NCBI GenBank assembly: GCA_963978545.1
Contig: CAXBTE010000023.1
Coordinates: 1 to 64,000 of the forward strand
Reading direction: 5' to 3'
Source of the DNA: Linyphia triangularis
Lineage: Eukaryota > Arthropoda > Arachnida > Araneae > Linyphiidae
DNA length: 64,000 nt
Shown here: one piece after another, positions 25,301 to 36,333 of the stretch
Numbering within the stretch: position 1 is the stretch's first letter
Layout: the number at the start of each line of letters is the position of its first letter
The notes under the pieces: model-generated
What the model was told of the DNA's origin: nothing
The model's database searches: none
Seen by the model: only the letters and a program-made list of their open reading frames with translations
Made by a program: the position numbers and the translations under genes

Positions 25301-25690
25301 AGATAATTGTGAAATAGTCCACTTGCCTTAACTAAATTAGGAAATTTAAATCTTAATTTTACATTTATTTGGAAAAAGTAAATGTTATAATTTTTCTGAT
25401 AGGATAAAATAAAAAAAAATAATCATTGAAATATATAAGTTGTCCAGGCAAATTACAATCAAAATTGAGAACGCGACCTCGAAAATGTTTGCGTGGGAGG
25501 TAGAGGGTGGTGCAAACAGTTTTTCTAACATATGCCATTGTCCATAACGACGTTTAGTTAAAATATAAATATTACATTGTATAGTTGTCAAAACATTTTA
25601 TTGAAATTGATTAAAAAAGTAGTTTTAGGCGGGTTCCAACTAGAATCGACTTCCAGATTTGGGCTAGGCATTGCTTGGACTCAGCGTACT
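19340..25690 (+). repeat. 3,046-bp higher-order period, about two copies
   Basis: Variant units recur at a constant offset of 3,046 bp: landmarks at 19572, 20793, 21141, 21629 and 22339 reappear at 22618, 23839, 24187, 24675 and 25385. The period contains units of about 386, 835, 836, 403 and 586 bp. One of them lacks 17 bp just after CTAGAATC (near 19953 and again near 22999), a useful private marker. The match fails to the left of about 19.33 kb, where the A-run length differs. It fails to the right of about 25.69 kb, where GTGGGAACG replaces GTGGGGACG. Confidence 0.85.
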
Positions 25691-27520
25691 ATACGTGGGA
25701 ACGCGAAGCCGACACTCATTTAGCGGAAGGAGAGGACAGTTTCCAGTTAATTTAAATTTAATTAGACAAGTTAGGGCTAGAATCAAATCTTGAACTGAGT
25801 GTAGGCGATGAGCGTGTTGCCGAAACTCAATGTTCTTGAGGAGAGGATAGCTTCCCCATATAGGTTTAGGAAAACCGCTTAAAAATAGATAATTGTGAAA
25901 TTGTCCACATGCTTTAACTAAATTACGAAATTTCAAATCTTAAATTTACCTTCAATTATAAAATGTTAATCAGTAAAATTTATCTGATAGGATACAATCA
26001 AACAAATTAATTCAGCAGGTTAGTGCTAGAATCAAATCTTGAACAGAGTGTAGGCGATGAGCGTGTTGCCGAAACTCAATGTTCTTGACGAGAGGATAGC
26101 TTCCCCATATAGGTTTAGGAAAACCGCGTAAAAATAAAAAATTGTGAAATAGTCCACTTGCCTTAACTAAATTAGGAAATTTAAATCTTAATTTTACATT
26201 TATTTGGAAAAAGTAAATGTTATAATTTTTCTGATAGGATAAAATAAAAAAAACTAATCATTGAAATATATAAGTTGTCCAGGCAAATTACAATCAAAAT
26301 TGAGAACGCGACCTCGAAAATGTTTGCGTGGGAGGTAGAGGGTGGTGCAAACAGTTTTTCTAACATATGCCATTGTCCATAACGACGTTTAGTTAAAATA
26401 TAAATATTACATTGTATAGTTGTCAAAACATTTTATTGAAATTGATTAAAAAAGTAGTTTTAGGCGGGTTCCAACTAGAATCCACTTCCAGATTTGGGCT
26501 AGGCATTGCTTGGACTCAGCGTACTATACGTGGGGACGCGAAGCCGACACTCATTTCTCGGAAGGAGAGGACAGTTTCCAGTTAATTTAAATTTAATTAG
26601 ACAAGTTAGGGCTAGAATCAAATCTTGAACTGAGTGTAGGCGATGAGCGTGTTGCTGAAACTCAAACTTCTTGAGGAGAGGATAGCTTCCCCATATATGT
26701 TTAGGAAAATACCGTAAAAATAGATAATTGTGAAATTGTCCACATGCTTTAACTAAATTAGGAAATTTCAAATCTTAAATTTACCTTCAATTATAAAATG
26801 TTAATCAGTAAAATTTATCTGATAGGATACAATTAAACAAATTAATTCAGCAGGTTAGTGCTAGAATCAAATCTTGAACAGAGTGTAGGCGATGAGCGTG
26901 TTGCCGAAACTCAATGTTCTTGACGAGAGGATAGCTTCCCCATATAGGTTTAGGAAAACCGCGTAAAAATAGAAAATTGTGAAATAGTCAACTTGCCTTA
27001 ACTAAATTAGGAAATTTAAATCTTAATTTTACATTTATTTGGAAAAAGTAAATGTTTATAATTTTTCTGATAGGATAAAATAAAAAAAAAAAAAAATAAT
27101 CATTGAAATATATAAGGTTTTAGGCGGGTTCCAACTAGAATCGACTTCCAGATTTGGGCTAGGCATTGCTTGGACTCAGCGTACTATACGTGGGGACGCG
27201 AAGCCGACACTCATTTCTCGGAAGGAGAGGACAGTTTCCAGTTAATTTAAATTTAATTAGACAAGTTAGGGCTAGAATCAAATCTTGAACTGAGTGTAGG
27301 CGATGAGCGTGTTGCTGAAACTCAAACTTCTTGAGGAGAGGATAGCTTCCCCATATATGTTTAGGAAAATACCGTAAAAATAGATAATTGTGAAATTGTC
27401 CACATGCTTTAACTAAATTAGGAAATTTCAAATCTTAAATTTACCTTCAATTATAAAATGTTAATCAGTAAAATTTATCTGATAGGATACAATTAAACAA
27501 ATTAATTCAGCAGGTTAGTG

Positions 27521-28086
27521 CTAGAATCAAATCTTGAACAGAGTGTAGGCGATGAGCGTGTTGCCGAAACTCAATGTTCTTGAGGAGAGGATAGCTCACC
27601 CAAATGTGTTTAGGAAAACCGCGTAAAAATTGATCATTGTGAAATGGTCCACTTGCCTTAACTAAATTAGGAAATTTTATATCTTAATTTAACATTTGAT
27701 TGGAAAACGTTATTATTTACAATTTATCTGATAGGATAAAATAAAACAATCATTGAAAAATATAAGCTATCCAGACACATCGCAATTAAAAGTGAGAACG
27801 CGACCTCTAAACTGTTTGCGTGGGAGGTAGAGGGTGGTGCAAACAGTTTTCTAACAAATGCCCTTTGGTAAGATATCCGATATGTTCAATTTTAATAAGT
27901 TGGCTAGGTGTTATTTACTTGCTAAAATTTATTTCTTTGTAGCTCAGAAATATTGTCCTTAACAACGTTTAATTTAAATACAAATATTACATTATAGAGT
28001 TGTCAAAACATTTTTTTTGTTATATAAGAAAAAAAAATTGTATTTTTTTATCACTGATTAAAAAAGTACTGTTAGGCGGGTTAAAA
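27521..28086 (+). repeat. Long module c' (566 bp), first of six array copies
   Basis: Compared with c, this module keeps about 100 bp between an ATGCC and an ATTGTCC word (around 27858-27958), plus an extra A/T-rich piece around 28010-28055. It is nearer the roughly 650-bp ancestral length. Copies of this form also lie at 29308-29873, 42176-42741, 43963-44528, 59494-60059 and 61281-61846. They come as pairs 1,787 bp apart, reflecting the larger duplications. Earlier relatives occur at 17100-17668 and near 18.4-18.95 kb. A 65-codon + frame crossing the end of c' into the next a module is incidental. Confidence 0.85.
27809..27849 (+). other. 11-bp perfect inverted repeat with G-rich loop in module c'
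   Basis: AAACTGTTTGC at 27809-27819 pairs perfectly with GCAAACAGTTT at 27839-27849. The 19-nt loop reads GTGGGAGGTAGAGGGTGGT and contains four G runs. The same structure recurs in every c' copy and near 17.38 kb (with GCATGG in the loop). Module c has a weaker version, 7 bp uninterrupted, for example 28768-28774 with 28794-28800. It could form a hairpin or cruciform, and the loop could form a two-tier G-quadruplex; both are predictions. Confidence 0.75.
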
Positions 28087-31000
28087 CTAGAATCGACTTC
28101 CAGATTTGGGCTAGGCATCGCTTGGACTCAGCGTACTATACGTGGGGACGTGAAGCCGACACTCATTTCTCGGAAGGAGAGGACAGTTTCCAGTTAATTT
28201 AAATTTAATTAGACAAGTTAGGGCTAGAATCAAATCTTGAACTGAGTGTAGGCGATGAGCGTGTTGCCGAAACTCAATGTTCTTGAGGAGAGGATAGCTT
28301 CCCCATATAGGTTTAGGAAAACTGCTTAAAAATAGATAATTGTGAAATTGTCCACATGCTTTAACTAAATTAGGAAATTTCAAATCTTAAATTTACCTTC
28401 AATTATAAAATGTTAATCAGTAAAATTTATCTGATAGGATACAATTAAACAAATTAATTCAGCAGGTTAGTGCTAGAATCAAATCTTGAACAGAGTGTAG
28501 GCGATGAGCGTGTTGCCGAAACTCAATGTTCTTGACGAGAGAATAGCTTCCCCATATAGGTTTAGGAAAACCGCGTAAAAATAGAAAATTGTGAAATAGT
28601 CCACTTGCCTTAACTAAATTAGGAAATTTAAATCTTAATTTTACATTTATTTGGAAAAAGTAAATGTTATAATTTTTCTGATAGGATAAAATAAAAAAAA
28701 ATAATCATTGAAATATATAAGTTGTCCAGGCAAATTACAATCAAAATTGAGAACGCGACCTCGAAAATGTTTGCGTGGGAGGTAGAGGGTGGTGCAAACA
28801 GTTTTTCTAACATATGCCATTGTCCATAACGACGTTTAGTTAAAATATAAATATTACATTGTATAGTTGTCAAAACATTTTATTGAAATTGATTAAAAAA
28901 GTAGTTTTAGGCGGGTTCCAACTAGAATCGACTTCCAGATTTGGGCTAGGCATTGCTTGGACTCAGCGTACTATACGTGGGGACGCGAAGCCGAAACTCA
29001 TTTCTCGGAAGGAGAGGACAGTTTCCAGTTAATTTAAATTTAATTAGACAAGTTAGGGCTAGAATCAAATCTTGAACTGAGTGTAGGCGATGAGCGTGTT
29101 GCCGAAACTCAATGTTCTTGAGGAGAGGATAGCTTCCCCATATAGGTTTAGGAAAACCGCTTAAAAATAGATAATTGTGAAATTGTCCACATGCTTTAAC
29201 TAAATTACGAAATTTCAAATCTTAAATTTACCTTCAATTATAAAATGTTAATCAGTAAAATTTATCTGATAGGATACAATTAAACAAATTAATTCAGCAG
29301 GTTAGTGCTAGAATCAAATCTTGAACAGAGTGTAGGCGATGAGCGTGTTGCCGAAACTCAATGTTCTTGAGGAGAGGATAGCTCACCCAAATGTGTTTAG
29401 GAAAACCGCGTAAAAATTGATCATTGTGAAATGGTCCACTTGCCTTAACTAAATTAGGAAATTTTATATCTTAATTTAACATTTGATTGGAAAACGTTAT
29501 TATTTACAATTTATCTGATAGGATAAAATAAAACAATCATTGAAAAATATAAGCTATCCAGACACATCGCAATTAAAAGTGAGAACGCGACCTCTAAACT
29601 GTTTGCGTGGGAGGTAGAGGGTGGTGCAAACAGTTTTCTAACAAATGCCCTTTGGTAAGATATCCGATATGTTCAATTTTAATAAGTTGGCTAGGTGTTA
29701 TTTACTTGCTAAAATTTATTTCTTTGTAGCTCAGAAATATTGTCCTTAACAACGTTTAATTTAAATACAAATATTACATTATAGAGTTGTCAAAACATTT
29801 TTTTTGTTATATAAGAAAAAAAAATTGTATTTTTTTATCACTGATTAAAAAAGTACTGTTAGGCGGGTTAAAACTAGAATCGACTTCCAGATTTGGGCTA
29901 GGCATCGCTTGGACTCAGCGTACTATACGTGGGGACGTGAAGCCGACACTCATTTCTCGGAAGGAGAGGACAGTTTCCAGTTAATTTAAATTTAATTAGA
30001 CAAGTTAGGGCTAGAATCAAATCTTGAACTGAGTGTAGGCGATGAGCGTGTTGCCGAAACTCAATGTTCTTGAGGAGAGGATAGCTTCCCCATATAGGTT
30101 TAGGAAAACTGCTTAAAAATAGATAATTGTGAAATTGTCCACATGCTTTAACTAAATTAGGAAATTTCAAATCTTAAATTTACCTTCAATTATAAAATGT
30201 TAATCAGTAAAATTTATCTGATAGGATACAATTAAACAAATTAATTCAGCAGGTTAGTGCTAGAATCAAATCTTGAACAGAGTGTAGGCGATGAGCGTGT
30301 TGCCGAAACTCAATGTTCTTGACGAGAGGATAGCTTCCCCATATAGGTTTAGGAAAACCGCGTAAAAATAGAAAATTGTGAAATAGTCCACTTGCCTTAA
30401 CTAAATTAGGAAATTTAAATCTTAATTTTACATTTATTTGGAAAAAGTAAATGTTTATAATTTTTCTGATAGGATAAAATAAAAAATGAAAAAAAAATAA
30501 TCATTGAAATATATAAGTTGTCCAGGCAAATTACAATCAAAATTGAGAACGCGACCTCGAAAATGTTTGCGTGGGAGGTAGAGGGTGGTGCAAACAGTTT
30601 TTCTAACATATGCCATTGTCCATAACGACGTTTAGTTAAAATATAAATATTACATTGTATAGTTGTCAAAACATTTTATTGAAATTGATTAAAAAAGTAG
30701 TTTTAGGCGGGTTCCAACTAGAATCAACTTCCAGATTTGGGCTAGGCATTGCTTGGACTCAGCGTACTATACGTGGGGACGCGAAGCCGACACTCATTTC
30801 TCGGAAGGAGAGGACAGTTTCCAGTTAATTTCAATTTAATTAGACAAGTTAGGGCTAGAATCAAATCTTGAACTGAGTGTAGGCGATGAGCGTGTTGCCG
30901 AAACTCAATGTTCTTGAGGAGAGGATAGCTTCCCCATATAGGTTTAGGAAAACCGCTTAAAAATAGATAATTGTGAAATTGTCCACATGCTTTAACTAAA

Positions 31001-31552
31001 TTAGGAAATTTCAAATCTTAAATTTACCTTCAATTATAAAATGTTAATCAGTAAAATTTATCTGATAGGATACAATTAAACAAATTAATTCAGCAGGTTA
31101 GTGCTAGAATCAAATCTTGAACAGAGTGTAGGCGATGAGCGTGTTGCCGAAACTCAATGTTCTTGACGAGAGGATAGCTTCCCCATATAGGTTTAGGAAA
31201 ACCGCGTAAAAATAGAAAATTGTGAAATAGTCCACTTGCCTTAACTAAATTAGGAAATTTAAATCTTAATTTTACATTTATTTGGAAAAAGTAAATGTTA
31301 TAATTTTTCTGTTAGGATAAAATAAAAAAAAATAATCATTGAAATATATAAGTTGTCTAGGCAAATTACAATCAAAATTGAGAACGCGACCTCGAAAATG
31401 TTTGCGTGGGAGGTAGAGGGTGGTGCAAACAGTTTTTCTAACATATGCCATTGTCCATAACGACGTTTAGTTAAAATATAAATATTACATTGTATAGTTG
31501 TCAAAACATTTTATTGAAATTGATTAAAAAAGTAGTTTTAGGCGGGTTCCAA

Positions 31553-32387
31553 CTAGAATCGACTTCCAGATTTGGGCTAGGCATTGCTTGGACTCAGCGT
31601 ACTATACGTGGGGACGCGAAGCCGAAACTCATTTCTCGGAAGGAGAGGACAGTTTCCAGTTAATTTAAATTTAATTAGACAAGTTAGGGCTAGAATCAAA
31701 TCTTGAACCGAGTGTAGGCGATGAGCGTGTTGCCGAAACTCAATGTTCTTGAGGAGAGGATAGCTTCCCCATATAGGTTTAGGAAAACCGCTTAAAAATA
31801 GATAATTGTGAAATTGTCCACATGCTTTAACTAAATTAGGAAATTTTAAATCTTAAATTTACCTTCAATTATAAAATGTTAATCAGTAAAATTTATCTGA
31901 TAGGATACAATTAAACAAATTAATTCAGCAGGTTAGTGCTAGAATCAAATCTTGAACAGAGTGTAGGCGATGAGCGTGTTGCCGAAACTCAATGTTCTTG
32001 ACGAGAGGATAGCTTCCCCATATAGGTTTAGGAAAACCGCGTAAAAATAGAAAATTGTGAAATAGTCCACTTGCCTTAACTAAATTAGGAAATTTAAATC
32101 TTAATTTTACATTTATTTGGAAAAAGTAAATGTTATAATTTTTCTGATAGGATAAAATAAAAAAAAATAATCATTGAAGTATATAAGTTGTCCAGGCAAA
32201 TTACAATCAAAATTGAGAACGCGACCTCGAAAATGTTTGCGTGGGAGGTAGAGGGTGGTGCAAACAGTTTTTCTAACATATGCCATTGTCCATAACGACG
32301 TTTAGTTAAAATATAAATATTACATTGTATAGTTGTCAAAACATTTTATTGAAATTGATTAAAAAAGTAGTTTTAGGCGGGTTCCAA
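31553..32387 (+). repeat. Reference 835-bp unit: modules a, b and c
   Basis: Each module starts at a CTAGAATC word: a at 31553 (137 bp), b at 31690 (249 bp), c at 31939 (449 bp); the next a is at 32388. The modules are paralogous. After CTAGAATC all three continue to a GCCGA.ACTCA word and then a GAGAGGA.AG.TT.CC word. Modules b and c also share CCATATAGGTTTAGGAAAACC, TAACTAAATTAGGAAATTT and CTGATAGGATA. Module a is the shortest, having lost the middle and keeping only the TTAATTAGACAAGTTAG-like tail. The unit therefore looks like three ancestral monomers, two cut short, amplified as one. Confidence 0.9.
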
Positions 32388-35300
32388 CTAGAATCGACTT
32401 CCAGATTTGGGCTAGGCATTGCTTGGACTCAGCGTACTATACGTGGGGACGCGAAGCCGAAACTCATTTCTCGGAAGGAGAGGACAGTTTATAGTTAATT
32501 TAAATTTAATTAGACAAGTTAGGGCTAGAATCAAATCTTGAACTGAGTGTAGGCGATGAGCGTGTTGCCGAAACTCAATGTTCTTGAGGAGAGGATAGCT
32601 TCCCCATATAGGTTTAGGAAAACCGCTTAAAAATAGATAATTGTGAAATTGTCCACATGCTTTAACTAAATTAGGAAATTTCAAATCTTAAATTTACCTT
32701 CAATTATAAAATGTTAATCAGTAAAATTTATCTGATAGGATACAATTAAACAAATTAATTCAGCAGGTTAGTGCTAGAATCAAATCTTGAACAGAGTGTA
32801 GGCGATGAGCGTGTTGCCGAAACTCAATGTTCTTGACGAGAGGATAGCTTCCCCATATAGGTTTAGGAAAACCGCGTAAAAATAGAAAATTGTGAAATAG
32901 TCCACTTGCCTTAACTAAATTAGGAAATTTAAATCTTAATTTTACATTTATCTGGAAAAAGTATATGTTATAATTTTTCTGATAGGATAAAATAAAAAAA
33001 AATAATCATTGAAATATATAAGTTGTCCAGGCAAATTACAATCAAAATTGAGAATGCGACCTCGAAAATGTTTGCGTGGGAGGTAGAGGGTGGTGCAAAC
33101 AGTTTTTCTAACATATGCCATTGTCCATAACGACGTTTAGTTAAAATATAAATATTACATTGTATAGTTGTCAAAACATTTTATTGAAATTGATTAAAAA
33201 AGTAGTTTTAGGCGGGTTCCAACTAGAATCGACTTGCAGATTTGGGCTAGGCATTGCTTGGACTCAGCGTACTATACGTGGGGACGCGAAGCCGACACTC
33301 ATTTCTCGGAAGGAGAGGACAGTTTCCAGTTAATTTAAATTTAATTAGACAAGTTAGGGCTAGAATCAAATCTTGAACAGAGTGTAGGCGATGAGCGTGT
33401 TGCCGAAACTCAATGTTCTTGACGAGAGGATAGCTTCTCCATATAGGTTTAGGAAAACCGCGTAAAAATAGAAAATTGTGAAATAGTCCACTTGCCTTAA
33501 TTAATTTAGGAAATTTAAATCTTAATTTTACATTTATTTGGAAAAAGTAAATGTTTATAATTTTTCTGATAGGATAAAATAAAAAAATAATCATTGAAAT
33601 ATATAAGGTTTTAGGCGGGTTCCAACTAGAATCGACTTCCAGATTTGGGCTAGGCATCGCTTGGACTCAGCGTACTATACGTGGGAACGCGAAGCCGACA
33701 CTCATTTAGCGGAAGGAGAGGACAGTTTCCAGTTAATTTCAATTTAATTAGACAAGTTAGGGCTAGAATCAAATCTTGAACTGAGTGTAGGCGATGAGCG
33801 TGTTGCCGAAACTCAATGTTCTTGAGGAGAGGATAGCTTCCCCATATAGGTTTAGGAAAACCGCTTAAAAATAGATAATTGTGAAATTGTCCACATGCTT
33901 TAACTAAATTAGGAAATTTCAAATCTTAAATTTACCTTCAATTATAAAATGTTAATCAGTAAAATTTATCTGATAGGATACAATTAAACAAATTAATTCA
34001 GCAGGTTAGTGCTAGAATCAAATCTTGAACAGAGTGTAGGCGATGAGCGTGTTGCCGAAACTCAATGTTCTTGACGAGAGGATAGCTTCCCCATATAGGT
34101 TTAGGAAAACCGCGTAAAAATAGAAAATTGTGAAATAGTCCACTTGCCTTAACTAAATTAGGAAATTTAAATCTTAATTTTACATTTATCTGGAAAAAGT
34201 ATATGTTATAATTTTTCTGATAGGATAAAATAAAAAAAAATAATCATTGAAATATATAAGTTGTCCAGGCAAATTACAATCAAAATTGAGAATGCGACCT
34301 CGAAAATGTTTGCGTGGGAGGTAGAGGGTGGTGCAAACAGTTTTTCTAACATATGCCATTGTCCATAACGACGTTTAGTTAAAATATAAATATTACATTG
34401 TATAGTTGTCAAAACATTTTATTGAAATTGATTAAAAAAGTAGTTTTAGGCGGGTTCCAACTAGAATCGACTTGCAGATTTGGGCTAGGCATTGCTTGGA
34501 CTCAGCGTACTATACGTGGGGACGCGAAGCCGACACTCATTTCTCGGAAGGAGAGGACAGTTTCCAGTTAATTTAAATTTAATTAGACAAGTTAGGGCTA
34601 GAATCAAATCTTGAACAGAGTGTAGGCGATGAGCGTGTTGCCGAAACTCAATGTTCTTGACGAGAGGATAGCTTCTCCATATAGGTTTAGGAAAACCGCG
34701 TAAAAATAGAAAATTGTGAAATAGTCCACTTGCCTTAATTAATTTAGGAAATTTAAATCTTAATTTTACATTTATTTGGAAAAAGTAAATGTTTATAATT
34801 TTTCTGATAGGATAAAATAAAAAAATAATCATTGAAATATATAAGGTTTTAGGCGGGTTCCAACTAGAATCGACTTCCAGATTTGGGCTAGGCATCGCTT
34901 GGACTCAGCGTACTATACGTGGGAACGCGAAGCCGACACTCATTTAGCGGAAGGAGAGGACAGTTTCCAGTTAATTTCAATTTAATTAGACAAGTTAGGG
35001 CTAGAATCAAATCTTGAACTGAGTGTAGGCGATGAGCGTGTTGCCGAAACTCAATGTTCTTGAGGAGAGGATAGCTTCCCCATATAGGTTTAGGAAAACC
35101 GCTTAAAAATAGATAATTGTGAAATTGTCCACATGCTTTAACTAAATTAGGAAATTTCAAATCTTAAATTTACCTTCAATTATAAAATGTTAATCAGTAA
35201 AATTTATCTGATAGGATACAATTAAACAAATTAATTCAGCAGGTTAGTGCTAGAATCAAATCTTGAACAGAGTGTAGGCGATGAGCGTGTTGCCGAAACT

Positions 35301-36084
35301 CAATGTTCTTGACGAGAGGATAGCTTCCCCATATAGGTTTAGGAAAACCGCGTAAAAATAGAAAATTGTGAAATAGTCCACTTGCCTTAACTAAATTAGG
35401 AAATTTAAATCTTAATTTTACATTTATTTAGAAAAAGTAAATGTTATAATTTTTCTGATAGGATAAAATAAAAAAAAATAATCATTGAAATATATAAGTT
35501 GTCCAGGCAAATTACAATCAAAATTGAGAACGCGACCTCGAAAATGTTTGCGTGGGAGGTAGAGGGTGGTGCAAACAGTTTTTCTAACGTATGCCATTGT
35601 CCATAACGACGTTTAGTTAAAATATAAATATTACATTGTATAGTTGTCAAAACATTTTATTGAAATTGATTAAAAAAGTAGTTTTAGGCGGGTTCCAACT
35701 AGAATCGACTTCCAGATTTGGGCTAGGCATTGCTTGGACTCAGCGTACTATACGTGGGGACGCGAAGCCGAAACTCATTTCTCGGAAGGAGAGGACAGTT
35801 TCCAGTTAATTTAAATTTAATTAGACAAGTTAGGGCTAGAATCAAATCTTGAACCGAGTGTAGGCGATGAGCGTGTTGCCGAAACTCAATGTTCTTGAGG
35901 AGAGGATAGCTTCCCCATATAGGTTTAGGAAAACCGCTTAAAAATAGATAATTGTGAAATTGTCCACATGCTTTAACTAAATTAGGAAATTTCAAATCTT
36001 AAATTTACCTTCAATTATAAAATGTTAATCAGTAAAATTTATCTGATAGGATACAATTAAACAAATTAATTCAGCAGGTTAGTG

Positions 36085-36333
36085 CTAGAATCAAATCTTG
36101 AACAGAGTGTAGGCGATGAGCGTGTTGCCGAAACTCAATGTTCTTGATGAGAGGATAGCTTCCCCATATAGGTTTAGGAAAACCGCTTAAAAATAGATAA
36201 TTGTGAAATTGTCCACATGCTTTAACTAAATTAGGAAATTTCAAATCTTAAATTTACCTTCAATTATAAAATGTTAATCAGTAAAATTTATCTGATAGGA
36301 TACAATTAAACAAATTAATTCAGCAGGTTAGTG
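36085..36333 (+). repeat. Extra b module making a 1,084-bp unit
   Basis: The unit starting with module a at 35699 has b at 35836, a second b-like module here, then c at 36334. The inserted module is exactly 249 bp, and 1,084 equals 835 plus 249. Its start resembles c (TTAGTGCTAGAATC, GAACAGAG) while its later part is b-like (CCGCTTAAAAATAGATAATT). That is the product expected from an exchange between b and c. Confidence 0.85.

Larger units (their letters stand above)
25450..34198 (+). repeat. Large duplicated block, copy 1 (about 8.7 kb)
   Basis: All distinctive unit variants in this block recur 14,655 bp to the right. They include the GTGGGAACG unit at 25664, the AAAAAACTAATC spacer near 26250, the long A run near 27082, the two c' modules, the AAAAAATGAAAA spacer near 30480 and the CTGTTAGG variant near 31310. 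The left limit is set by GTCTAGGC (second copy) against GTCCAGGC (here) near 25443. Confidence 0.85.

Noticed and set aside
28000..28197. 65-codon plus-strand frame in c'-containing units
   Set aside because: It spans the end of c' and the start of a and depends on a T-run length; it is absent from units with c.
28667..28873. 68-codon minus-strand frame repeated nearly unchanged throughout the array
   Set aside because: It recurs because the DNA of module c recurs. Its end changes with A-run length (68, 75 or 84 codons), it is lost in some units, and no start context, splice site or known domain supports it.
33247..33657. 136- and 90-codon minus-strand frames over modules a and b
   Set aside because: The longer frame exists only where truncated c is followed directly by module a. 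The 90-codon version has the same 3' part with a different start. This is a product of module order, not of selection on protein.
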